A DNA stretch of 64,000 nt. Source: an uncultured Acetatifactor sp. (GTDB taxonomy: Bacteria > Bacillota > Clostridia > Lachnospirales > Lachnospiraceae). The stretch lies in assembly GCA_947625255.1 (NCBI GenBank), contig CANQNT010000010.1, forward strand, positions 55,672 through 119,671, given 5' to 3'. The notes under the pieces were generated by a model, which worked only from the letters and a program-made list of their open reading frames with translations, searched no databases and was not told the DNA's origin. Made by a program: the position numbers and the translations under genes. Shown here piece after piece: positions 49,455 to 56,965 of this stretch (position 1 is the first letter of the stretch; every line of letters begins with the position of its first letter).

Positions 49455-49470
49455 GAAAAGGAGAAAAAGA

Positions 49471-50736
49471 ATGAGCGGGGAGTGTTTTCCGGACCAGACA
49501 CCGATTGACGATTGGTTTTATGATCTTCGCGTGCCGTCTCTTGAGGAAATGGGAAAACCGTATGTTTTAACGGATTATTCGATTTTGGATGATGGAAAGG
49601 TACATACAGCCGAGATTCAGGGGTTGATCGACAAGGCCCATGAAAAGGGCGGGGGAGTCATCGTGGTTCCCAGAGGGACCTATCTGACGGGTTCGCTGTT
49701 CTTTCGGCAAGGGGTTCATCTTTATGTCGCCGAGGGCGGAGTGCTCAAGGGAAGCAGTGAAATTCAGGATTATGAAATCAGAATGACCCGTATTGAGGGA
49801 GAGTCCTGTTTGTATTTCATGGCGTTGATCAATGCGGATGGAGTGAATGGATTTACCATATGCGGTCCCGGAACCATAGACGGCAACGGCTTAAAGTCCT
49901 GGAAAGCGTTCTGGCTCCGGCGAACATGGAATCCCAAGTGCACCAACAAGGATGAGCAGCGTCCAAGACTTATCTATATCTCCAACAGCAGCAATGTATT
50001 GATCGCGAATGTTCATCTTATGAACGCGCATTTCTGGACGAATCATATTTATAAATGTGACCATGTGAAGTTTCTTGGTTGCGATATCTATTCGCCGGCA
50101 GCCCCGGTGAAGGCGCCCAGCACGGATGCCATTGATATCGATGTATGTACGGATGTGCTTGTCAAGAATTGCCGAATGGAAGTGAATGATGATTCCGTGG
50201 TGCTGAAAGGGGGAAAAGGCCCCTGGGCGGACAGCGCCGAGGAAAACGGAGCCAACGAAAGAATTCTCGTGGAAGACTGTGTCTATGGTTTCTGTCACGG
50301 TTGTCTGACCTGCGGTTCGGAATCCGTGCATAACCGCAACATTCTCGTGAGAAGAATCCGGGTCTTGTCCGGCAGTAATCTGTTATGGCTGAAAATGAGG
50401 CCTGACACGCCCCAGCATTATGAATACATTACCATTGAAAACGTGGAAGGACGGATTCGGAATTTCCTGAATATTAATCCCTGGAAACAGTTTTTTGACC
50501 TGAAAGGGAGAGAGGACATTCCTTTATCCTACGCAGACCACATCCAGATCAAGAATTGCAGCTGCGTATGCGAAACTTATTTCAATGTCAAAAAGGAAGA
50601 AACCCAGTATCGCCTTTCTGACTTTACCTTTGAGAACCTGCGGATACAGGCAAAGCAGGACGGATTCGACCCGGATGCGATAGAGAATGTCTCCGTACGG
50701 GACGTGGTTGTGGAGAAAGTCATGAAACAAGCATAA
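49471..50736 (+). CDS. GH28 family glycoside hydrolase (polygalacturonase-like)
   Basis: 421 residues forming a right-handed parallel beta-helix. GH28 enzymes hydrolyse galacturonic acid linkages in pectin or rhamnogalacturonan. The catalytic NTDG motif reads STDAID (217-222), the second pair of acids is NDD (239-241), the His is in CHGCLTCGSE (275-284), and RIK is replaced by WLKM (306-309). The Asp and His residues are kept while flanking residues differ, as in exo-acting or rhamnogalacturonan-directed members. No signal peptide. AAAAGGAG precedes the ATG. It may be co-transcribed with the upstream membrane protein. Confidence 0.88.
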   Translation: MSGECFPDQTPIDDWFYDLRVPSLEEMGKPYVLTDYSILDDGKVHTAEIQGLIDKAHEKGGGVIVVPRGTYLTGSLFFRQGVHLYVAEGGVLKGSSEIQDYEIRMTRIEGESCLYFMALINADGVNGFTICGPGTIDGNGLKSWKAFWLRRTWNPKCTNKDEQRPRLIYISNSSNVLIANVHLMNAHFWTNHIYKCDHVKFLGCDIYSPAAPVKAPSTDAIDIDVCTDVLVKNCRMEVNDDSVVLKGGKGPWADSAEENGANERILVEDCVYGFCHGCLTCGSESVHNRNILVRRIRVLSGSNLLWLKMRPDTPQHYEYITIENVEGRIRNFLNINPWKQFFDLKGREDIPLSYADHIQIKNCSCVCETYFNVKKEETQYRLSDFTFENLRIQAKQDGFDPDAIENVSVRDVVVEKVMKQA

Positions 50737-50746
50737 GAACAAATAA

Positions 50747-50781
50747 AAGAGGACTGCGGGCGTCACCCATGCAGTCCTCTT
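50747..50781 (-). terminator. Terminator overlapping the end of the DAK-like gene
   Basis: AAGAGGACTGC (50747-50757) pairs with GCAGTCCTCTT (50771-50781), 11 bp. On the minus strand TTTTATTTG follows the stem, so it mainly ends the minus-strand gene, whose stop codon lies in the loop; on the plus strand no T-run follows the hairpin. Confidence 0.8.
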
Positions 50782-51014
50782 GCCTGTCTGTCCATGTCTT
50801 CTACCACAATGTCATAGATTTCTCCCAGGGAAACGCAATATTCCAGAACTTTCCAGGGCTCATTCGTGTGAAAATGGATCTTGATCAATTCTTCATCCCC
50901 CACCGCCAACAGGCAGTCACCCTGGAAATGCTTTGTAATGTAATCATTGATCTCATCCTCATCCAGATTCTCGCCCTCGATCAGCAACTGGGTATCGTAT
51001 CGAAATTCCAGCAT
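50763..51014 (-). CDS. Stand-alone DAK/FakA C-terminal-like domain protein
   Basis: 83 residues. It matches the small domain found at the end of FakA/DAK2-type fatty acid or dihydroxyacetone kinases: YDTQLLIEGENLDEDEIN, then LLAVGDEELIKIHFHTNEPW and VLEYCVSLGEIYDIVVEDM. The kinase (DAK2) part is absent, so this is a free-standing single domain, seen also in other Clostridia from memory. Its function alone is unknown; a partner kinase elsewhere is possible. It is the last gene of an argG, DUF1294, DAK-like run on the minus strand. Confidence 0.72.
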   Translation of the reverse strand: MLEFRYDTQLLIEGENLDEDEINDYITKHFQGDCLLAVGDEELIKIHFHTNEPWKVLEYCVSLGEIYDIVVEDMDRQARGLHG

Positions 51015-51081
51015 AGGTTATAACGCTCCTTTCATCCGCTCTTTGCAACATTGTAGCAGCTTCCCCGGGAAAGCAATGATA

Positions 51082-51369
51082 TCAACGGGAAAAGAAGCTG
51101 TTTGCCGCCCAGATGATCAGCGCGATCTGACAAAGCAGTATGGCGGGCATCCCCCAGACGAAGTACCAATGCTTCGTCTTGTGATGAAAGAAGCGCATAC
51201 CCAGAATGGACCCGATGCTTCCCCCGATCAGCGCGGTAAAAAAAAGAGTGGCCTCCGAGATGCGCCAGGCACCCCGGATGGCCCTTTTTTTATCCACGCC
51301 CATCAGCGCGAAGCCGGTCAGGTTCACGATCCCAAGATAGGAAAGCGCGATGACGGACAAAATCTGCAT
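51082..51369 (-). CDS. DUF1294 membrane protein
   Basis: 95 residues with three or four membrane helices. The family mark is LMGVDKKRAIRGAWRISEATL followed by GGSIGSILGMRFFHHKTKHWYF, of which the DKKRA and HHKT pieces are strongly conserved. Function is unknown. It follows argG after 26 bases on the same strand. Confidence 0.85.
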   Translation of the reverse strand: MQILSVIALSYLGIVNLTGFALMGVDKKRAIRGAWRISEATLFFTALIGGSIGSILGMRFFHHKTKHWYFVWGMPAILLCQIALIIWAANSFFSR

Positions 51370-51395
51370 GGATGTTTCCCCCTTTGGAAAGACGG

Positions 51396-52619
51396 CTACT
51401 GCTTCTTGGACGCGACTTCCTGCATCTTCATGGCACGAACCTTGCAGGATAGACCGAAGAGGTTGATAAAGCCTTCGGCGTCATGATGGTCGTACAGGTC
51501 ACCGGTTGTGAAGGAAGCAATCTTCTCATTGTAGAGAGAGTAAGGAGAGGTGGTCCCGGCCTTGATGATATTGCCCTTGTAAAGCTTGAACTTTACTTCG
51601 CCGGTCACGTATTCCTGGGTCTTTTCGATAAACGCCTGCTCAGCCTCGCGCAGAGGGGTAAACCACTTGCCCTCATAAACCAGGCTGGCGAAGCGGCCGC
51701 CCATCTCTTTCTTCATGGCATAGGTGTCGCGGTCCAGAATCAGCTCTTCCAACTGCTGATGAGCCTCCATCAGAATGGTTCCCCCGGGAGTCTCATAGAC
51801 ACCGCGGCTCTTCATGCCTACCACACGGTTCTCCACGATGTCGATGATGCCGATGCCATGCCTGCCGCCCAGCTCGTTGAGCTTGCGGATGATGTCGGCA
51901 ACTTTCATCTTCTCGCCATTGATCGAGGTGGGGACGCCCTTTTCAAAGGTCATTGTCACATATTCACCCTCCTCGGGAGCTTTTTCCGGGGTGGTGCTGA
52001 GTACCAGCAGATGCTCAAAATTCGGCTCGTTGGCGGGATCCTCCAGTTCCAGGCCCTCGTGGCTGATATGCCAGATGTTACGGTCACGGCTGTAGGAGGA
52101 GTCTGCCGAGAAAGGCAGGTTGATGCCGTGGGCCTTGCAGTATTCAATTTCGGATTCACGGGAATCCATGGTCCACTTGTCATTTCTCCAGGCGGCAATA
52201 ATCTTGATGTCCGGAGCCAGAGCCTTGATACCCAGTTCGAAACGGATCTGGTCGTTGCCCTTGCCGGTAGCACCATGACAGATGGCCACGGCACCCTCCT
52301 TGCGGGCGATTTCCACCAGCTTCTTGGCGATCAGGGGTCTTGCCATCGAGGTACCCAACAGGTACTTGTTTTCATAAACGGCGTTGGCCTGAACGCAGGG
52401 AACGATGTAATCTTCACAGAATTCATCAACTACGTCTAAGATGTACAGCTTCTCGGCGCCGCAGAACCTGGCGCGCTCTTCCAGACCGTTCAGCTCTTCG
52501 GCTTGTCCGCAGTCAACGCAGACGCAGATCACTTCATAATCGAAGTTTTCCTTTAACCAGGGAATGATAGCGGTGGTGTCCAAGCCGCCGGAATATGCCA
52601 GAACAACTTTCTCTTTCAT
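51396..52619 (-). CDS. argG: Argininosuccinate synthase
   Basis: 407 residues, start at ATG 52619 (MKEKVVLAYSGGLDT) behind GGAGG. Joins citrulline and aspartate using ATP. The PP-loop LAYSGGLDTTAI, the citrulline/aspartate-binding ICHGATGKGNDQIRFE and the SRESEIEYCKAHGI region are complete. It lies divergent from the MotA-like gene and points away from argC-argJ-argB-argD, with its own promoter and a possible ARG box. Confidence 0.97.
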   Translation of the reverse strand: MKEKVVLAYSGGLDTTAIIPWLKENFDYEVICVCVDCGQAEELNGLEERARFCGAEKLYILDVVDEFCEDYIVPCVQANAVYENKYLLGTSMARPLIAKKLVEIARKEGAVAICHGATGKGNDQIRFELGIKALAPDIKIIAAWRNDKWTMDSRESEIEYCKAHGINLPFSADSSYSRDRNIWHISHEGLELEDPANEPNFEHLLVLSTTPEKAPEEGEYVTMTFEKGVPTSINGEKMKVADIIRKLNELGGRHGIGIIDIVENRVVGMKSRGVYETPGGTILMEAHQQLEELILDRDTYAMKKEMGGRFASLVYEGKWFTPLREAEQAFIEKTQEYVTGEVKFKLYKGNIIKAGTTSPYSLYNEKIASFTTGDLYDHHDAEGFINLFGLSCKVRAMKMQEVASKKQ

Positions 52620-52649
52620 ATGTATGCCTCCATTTTTTAATCTTAAAAC

Positions 52650-52678
52650 AATATACAACAAAAGTTTGGGGAATGCAA
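52650..52678 (-). promoter_or_regulatory. Promoter of argG
   Basis: On the minus strand TTGCAT (52673-52678), 17 bases, TATATT (52650-52655), about 30 bases before the ATG. Confidence 0.7.
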
Positions 52679-52685
52679 CGAAAAT

Positions 52686-52701
52686 CAGTATTTTTATTAA
52701 G
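52686..52701 (-). promoter_or_regulatory. Possible ARG box upstream of argG
   Basis: On the minus strand CTTAATAAAAATACTG resembles the ArgR box TGAATWWWWATTCA, with 7 of the 10 fixed positions matching. It sits just upstream of the argG -35. Confidence 0.3.
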
Positions 52702-52716
52702 ATTTGTTTAAATGCC

Positions 52717-52745
52717 TTGAGAGAATTTTTGTGTTATGTTAAAGT
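52717..52745 (+). promoter_or_regulatory. Possible promoter of the MotA/MotB-like pair
   Basis: TTGAGA (52717-52722), 17 bases, TAAAGT (52740-52745). The -10 matches only four of six positions. About 50 bases before the first gene. Confidence 0.45.
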
Positions 52746-52803
52746 AGTAATACAGTTAGTTTGCGGGAGTTGGATTGCCCGGTGAAATGAGAGGAGGTTA
52801 CTT

Positions 52804-53967
52804 ATGAAAAACAAGATGTTTTTGCTGTTGTTTCCCTTGTACATGGTTGTCCTGGGATTTATTCTGTATATTAATGGTGTGTTTACGGGGAACGTGACGT
52901 CTTTGAGCAATCTGTTGATCAATGTGGGATTTTTGATCGTGATTGGCATTTTATTCATTATTTCGGCAATTTGTTTCGTACGGCTGAATCTGTGCAGCGA
53001 AGCGCTCCTTACGGCGGCGGATCAGGTTTGGGAGGAGCATAAGAAACAGGACGGAAATCTTTGGGAGATTTATTGGAACAAAAAGGATGTTTTCCATAAT
53101 GAAGCGCTGGATGACGCGTTTTTCCGGTATCAGAAGAGGATGGCGGGCTATCGGACGAAAAAGGGCTTGTCAAACACCTGCGATCTGGAAGAATATATTA
53201 ATGAGGATTTACTGGACAGAGTGGCGGCGACGCACTATAATTCCGCCGTTTCCGGTACGCTGACCGGTCTGGGGATCCTGGGCACTTTCCTGGGACTTTC
53301 CATGGGCTTGGGTTCCTTTCAAGGCAATGATATTTATACGATTTCGGATAATGTGGGCCCCTTGCTGGAGGGTATGAAAGTGGCGTTCCACACGTCCGTG
53401 TATGGTATTTTTTTCTCCCTGGTGTTTAATTTCATTTATCGGAGTATCATGGCGGATGCTTATGAGAAGCTGGCAGAATTTATGGCGGTTTATAAAGAGT
53501 ATGTGGCGCCGTCTCCCATGGAGAACGCTGATGAGAATTCGCGGGCGATGCTGATTTATCAGGCCAATATGGCCAATTCCATGAAAGCCATTCAGGACCT
53601 CCTGAAAGGCGGCGCGGCGGAACAGACCAAGGGAGTGGAACGGATCGTGAATCAGTTCGTTTCCCAGATGGAACAGACAATGGGAGCGGATTTTGAGAAG
53701 CTGGGAAGAGTGCTCAATTACACTTGTAAGACGCAGGAACAGAGCGCGCGCAATTATCAGAGCATGGAGAGTGCCGCCAGGCAGCTTCAGGAAGCCAACC
53801 AGAACCTGTTAAAGAACATGGAGCAGTTTTTGGACAGACAGATGGAATTGGCGAAGAAGCTGGAGGAGCAGGAGAAGATGCTGGAGGCAACCAGCGATTT
53901 CCTGAACGAGGAGGTCTCTAATCAGTTATACACGTTTAATCAGATGAGGGAAGCCTATGAAAAATAA
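52804..53967 (+). CDS. MotA/TolQ/ExbB-family stator protein, ZorA-like with short tail
   Basis: 387 residues, strong GAGGAGGT before the ATG. Four membrane helices by hydrophobicity: about 7-27, 37-59, 148-172 and 193-215. Helices 3-4 carry the family core SGTLTGLGILGTFLGLSMGL and VAFHTSVYGIFFSLVFNFIY with the conserved Gly/Thr/Ser positions of proton-channel stators. Residues 220-387 form a long cytoplasmic helical/coiled-coil tail (for example MELAKKLEEQEKMLEATSDF), as in ZorA but shorter. It overlaps the MotB-like gene by 11 bases. The pair should form a five-plus-two ion-driven rotary unit; what it drives is unknown. No flagellar, TonB or known Zorya effector gene is near. Confidence 0.82.
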   Translation: MKNKMFLLLFPLYMVVLGFILYINGVFTGNVTSLSNLLINVGFLIVIGILFIISAICFVRLNLCSEALLTAADQVWEEHKKQDGNLWEIYWNKKDVFHNEALDDAFFRYQKRMAGYRTKKGLSNTCDLEEYINEDLLDRVAATHYNSAVSGTLTGLGILGTFLGLSMGLGSFQGNDIYTISDNVGPLLEGMKVAFHTSVYGIFFSLVFNFIYRSIMADAYEKLAEFMAVYKEYVAPSPMENADENSRAMLIYQANMANSMKAIQDLLKGGAAEQTKGVERIVNQFVSQMEQTMGADFEKLGRVLNYTCKTQEQSARNYQSMESAARQLQEANQNLLKNMEQFLDRQMELAKKLEEQEKMLEATSDFLNEEVSNQLYTFNQMREAYEK

Positions 53968-54907
53968 TCGAAAGAAGAGAGCGGCCTTTGAGGAGCCCAG
54001 TTATTGGCAGTCGTTTTCCGACATGATGGCGGCGCTTTTGTTGATTTTCATTTTGATCATAGCAATCACACTGGCGATTTACCGGCAGAAGACGACGGAT
54101 TTGGAGCGCACGCAGTTGGAACTGAATTCCGCAAGACAAGAGCTGGAACTGGCCAAGGAGGATTTGGACCGTTCCAAGGAGGAAATCGAGGCTTCAAATA
54201 AAGAGTTGGCCGATTCCCTGGCGGAGCTTCAGGAAATGTATGATCAGGCGGCTTTGACACAGGAGGAACTGAACGCCGCTTATCAGCAAATTCAGGAAGC
54301 ACAGAATAATCTGCAGAATTCCAGACTGGAGCTGGAAGCCGCCCAGCAGGAGCTGGCGGATACGAAGAGCGAGCTGCAGGATATCGTTGGAATCCGTACC
54401 GATATTATTGGGGAGCTTCAGAACCGATTTACCAATTCCAGCATGACGGTGGATCCGCAGACGGGTTCCATCACTTTTTCCTCGGACGTATTGTTCCGTT
54501 ACAATAGTTCGGATCTGACGCCGGACAGCCGGAACACGCTTCGGGAGATTATCCCGCTTTACCTGGATGTGCTGCTGCAGGACAATTATCTTCCTTATAT
54601 TGCGGAGATTATTATCGAAGGACATACGGATACCGATGGAGGTTATGAAAGCAATATGACGCTTTCTTTCAACCGTGCGAATTCTGTGGCAAAATTCTGC
54701 ATGAATCCAAACAATGGCCTGTCCGAGGAGAAAATCGCGTTGCTGCAGAAGCTTTTGACGGTGAATGGGAAATCCTATAGCAATCCCGTTTATGAGCAGG
54801 ATGGACATACCGTGGATATGGCGGCTTCCAGGCGCGTGGAGATTAAGTTCCGTCTGAAAGAGGACGAGATGATCGAGCGGATCGGAGAGGTTTTAAATCA
54901 AAATTAA
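53957..54907 (+). CDS. MotB/OmpA-family protein, ZorB-like
   Basis: 316 residues. One membrane helix near the N-terminus (about 22-42) begins with the ion-carrying Asp22 in YWQSFSDMMAALLLIFILII, the mark of MotB/ZorB/ExbD-type subunits. Residues 45-145 are a long coiled coil rich in Glu, Leu and Gln; residues about 165-300 are an OmpA-type peptidoglycan-binding domain with EGHTDTDGGYESNMTLSFNR, ANSVAKF and SRRVEIKF. It should be anchored to the wall on the outside and act with the preceding MotA-like protein. The coiled coil between helix and OmpA domain is longer than in MotB. A terminator follows. Confidence 0.84.
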   Translation: MKNNRKKRAAFEEPSYWQSFSDMMAALLLIFILIIAITLAIYRQKTTDLERTQLELNSARQELELAKEDLDRSKEEIEASNKELADSLAELQEMYDQAALTQEELNAAYQQIQEAQNNLQNSRLELEAAQQELADTKSELQDIVGIRTDIIGELQNRFTNSSMTVDPQTGSITFSSDVLFRYNSSDLTPDSRNTLREIIPLYLDVLLQDNYLPYIAEIIIEGHTDTDGGYESNMTLSFNRANSVAKFCMNPNNGLSEEKIALLQKLLTVNGKSYSNPVYEQDGHTVDMAASRRVEIKFRLKEDEMIERIGEVLNQN

Positions 54908-54964
54908 TCAGGGCATAGTCGCTTTGTGCGCTGAATGGAGGTTACCATTCGTCAAAGTCCTGTA

Positions 54965-55000
54965 GGCGGCTTCGGAAACCGGCTCCGGAGCCGTCTTTTT
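54965..55000 (+). terminator. Terminator after the MotA/MotB-like pair
   Basis: GGCGGCTTCGG (54965-54975) pairs with CCGGAGCCGTC (54985-54995), 11 pairs including two G-T, 9-base loop, then TTTTT. It separates this pair from argC. Directly after it ATGCGCTTTTCT is repeated in tandem (55001-55023). Confidence 0.8.
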
Positions 55001-55033
55001 ATGCGCTTTTCTATGCGCTTTTCAAAATTGGGC

Positions 55034-55062
55034 TTGTTTTTTAGAGGGAAGTGCGGTATAGT
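55034..55062 (+). promoter_or_regulatory. Promoter of argC
   Basis: TTGTTT (55034-55039), 17 bases, TATAGT (55057-55062); leader of about 90 bases to argC. Confidence 0.65.
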
Positions 55063-55159
55063 GGTTCAGTGTGACGAAGAAGCGCCTTTTTGTGCGGACC
55101 GCGGAAAGATTTGCCTGTGAGTCCGGGCGACTTCGGGATTCTGAAAGGAGACGGATGGA

Positions 55160-56218
55160 ATGATTAAAGCCGGAATTATTGGAGCGACCGGATATGCGGG
55201 CGGCGAATTGGTGCGTTTGCTCCTAAACCATAAGGACGTGGAAATTGTCTGGTTTGGCTCCAAAAGCTACATAGATCAGAAATATAGTCAGGTGTACCAG
55301 AATATGTTCCGCCTGGTGGAAGATGTGTGCAGGGATGATCAGCTGGAACAGCTTGCCGGGGAGGCGGACGTGATTTTCACGGCTACCCCCCAGGGCTTTT
55401 TGGCAGGGCTTTTGACGGAAAGCATTCTCTCTCGGGCAAAAATAATAGACCTGTCCGCGGATTACCGGATTAAGGACGTGGCCGTTTACGAAAAATGGTA
55501 TGGGATTCAGCATCGGTCTCCTCAATTTATCAAAGAGGCCGTATATGGCCTGTGTGAAATCAATCGCGGCAAGGTGAACCCGAACACGCGTCTGGTGGCC
55601 AATCCCGGTTGCTATACCACCTGCTCTATTTTGACGGCTTATCCGTTGGTAAAGGAAGGCTTGATCGACGTCAACACCCTGATCATTGATGCCAAGTCCG
55701 GGACTTCCGGAGCCGGGAGAGGCGCCAAGGTGCAGAATCTTTTCTGCGAAGTCAACGAAAATATGAAGGCATACGGAGTGGCAAGCCACCGCCATACACC
55801 GGAGATTGAGGAACAGCTGGGCTATGCGGGGAATTGTCAGGTGACGCTGAGCTTTACGCCCCATTTGGTACCGATGAATCGGGGAATTCTGGTGACGGAA
55901 TACGCAGCTCTGAAGAAAAAGCCGGACGGCACCCTTCCGACCTATGAGGAAATCAAGGCCGTTTATGATCATTACTATGGAGCGGAGAAATTTGTCCGTG
56001 TGTTGGATAAAGGAGTCTGCCCGGAAACGAAATGGGTGGAAGGCAGCAATTACGTGGACGTGAATTTTGTCATTGACGGACGCACGGGACGTATCATCAT
56101 GATGGGGGCGCTGGACAACCTGGTTAAGGGTGCCGCAGGCCAGGCGGTACAGAACATGAATCTGCTTTTTGGCCTGGAAGAGGACGAGGGACTTCGATTG
56201 GTACCCTGCTTCCCTTAA
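55160..56218 (+). CDS. argC: N-acetyl-gamma-glutamyl-phosphate reductase
   Basis: 352 residues. Third step of ornithine synthesis, NADPH-dependent. AAAGGAG nine bases ahead fixes the ATG. The nucleotide fold starts IGATGYAGGELVRLL; the catalytic Cys is in VANPGCYTTCSI; the conserved ASHRHTPEIEEQL and FTPHLVPMNRGIL follow. It is the first gene of argC-GNAT-argJ-argB-argD, though a 270-base gap with its own promoter separates it from the GNAT gene. Confidence 0.97.
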   Translation: MIKAGIIGATGYAGGELVRLLLNHKDVEIVWFGSKSYIDQKYSQVYQNMFRLVEDVCRDDQLEQLAGEADVIFTATPQGFLAGLLTESILSRAKIIDLSADYRIKDVAVYEKWYGIQHRSPQFIKEAVYGLCEINRGKVNPNTRLVANPGCYTTCSILTAYPLVKEGLIDVNTLIIDAKSGTSGAGRGAKVQNLFCEVNENMKAYGVASHRHTPEIEEQLGYAGNCQVTLSFTPHLVPMNRGILVTEYAALKKKPDGTLPTYEEIKAVYDHYYGAEKFVRVLDKGVCPETKWVEGSNYVDVNFVIDGRTGRIIMMGALDNLVKGAAGQAVQNMNLLFGLEEDEGLRLVPCFP

Positions 56219-56253
56219 AAATGAAGAATAACTGACAAATATTGCATAAAAAA

Positions 56254-56266
56254 TGAATAATATTCA
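56254..56266. promoter_or_regulatory. ARG-box-like palindrome after argC
   Basis: TGAATAATATTCA is a near-perfect inverted repeat with both ARG-box halves (TGAAT, ATTCA) but a 3-base rather than 4-base centre. It lies 38 bases upstream of the -35 at 56304 in an AT-rich gap. Confidence 0.35.
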
Positions 56267-56303
56267 CTAGCTGGATTATTATAAGAAAATTATAAAATAA
56301 TTG

Positions 56304-56331
56304 TAGACATTTATGCAAAAAGGTGTATAAT
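56304..56331 (+). promoter_or_regulatory. Promoter ahead of GNAT-argJ-argB-argD
   Basis: TAGACA (56304-56309), 16 bases, perfect TATAAT (56326-56331). The 155-base leader ends in a purine-only tract (about 56426-56475) with GGAATAA repeats. Confidence 0.65.
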
Positions 56332-56489
56332 GTAGCTTATCGCGAAAAAAAATTGTGGTGAAGCCGCGAAATGAGCAGAAGCAGATAAAAGGGATCAGAA
56401 GAAAATAAAAGGGAAAATGGTCAGCAGGAATAAGGAATAAGAAATAAGAAGAACAAGGAATAAGGAAAAAGGAAAGCGGGCATGGTTTC

Positions 56490-56951
56490 ATGGAAAAGAA
56501 ATATACGATTCGCACGATGACAATTCAAGATTATCCAGGTCTTTACGCGCTTTGGCTTACCATTCGCGGGTTTGGAATCCGAAGCATTGATGACTCGGAA
56601 GAGGGAATCGCCCGTTTCCTGCAGCGGAACCCTACCACCAGTGTGGTGGCGGTTTCCGGGGAGGGAGAGATCGTAGGGGGGATTCTTTGCGGACATGACG
56701 GCCGCAGAGGCTGCCTGTATCATGTCTGTGTCAGAGAGGACTATCGGCTTCTGGGAATTGGCAAGTCCATGGTGGTCCACTGCATGAAAGCGCTGCGGGA
56801 AGAGCAGATCAACAAGGTCAGCCTGATTGCCTTTACCGTCAACGATATAGGCAATGCTTTCTGGAAACGCATCGGATGGACAAAGCGGGAGGATCTGAAT
56901 TATTACGATTTTACCCTGAACGAGGCCAATATTACGGCGTTTAACCGATAA
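56490..56951 (+). CDS. GNAT-family N-acetyltransferase
   Basis: 153 residues. The acetyl-CoA-binding motif is VREDYRLLGIGKSMV (about 90-104), followed by KVSLIAFTVNDIGNAFWKRIGW. The substrate cannot be told from the sequence. Position directly before argJ (14 bases between stop and start) suggests a link to the acetyl cycle of arginine synthesis, perhaps as a glutamate N-acetyltransferase that primes the cycle, but the ArgJ here could do this itself. A protein or small-molecule acetyltransferase is equally possible. Confidence 0.82.
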   Translation: MEKKYTIRTMTIQDYPGLYALWLTIRGFGIRSIDDSEEGIARFLQRNPTTSVVAVSGEGEIVGGILCGHDGRRGCLYHVCVREDYRLLGIGKSMVVHCMKALREEQINKVSLIAFTVNDIGNAFWKRIGWTKREDLNYYDFTLNEANITAFNR

Positions 56952-56965
56952 AGGAGGAACTATCC

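Noticed and set aside
52804..54907. Complete Zorya defence system
   Set aside because: No ZorC, ZorD or ZorE gene follows; argC and other arginine genes flank the pair, and the ZorA-like tail is short.
54935..55120. 61-codon plus-strand frame before argC
   Set aside because: It runs through the terminator at 54965-55000 and the argC promoter.
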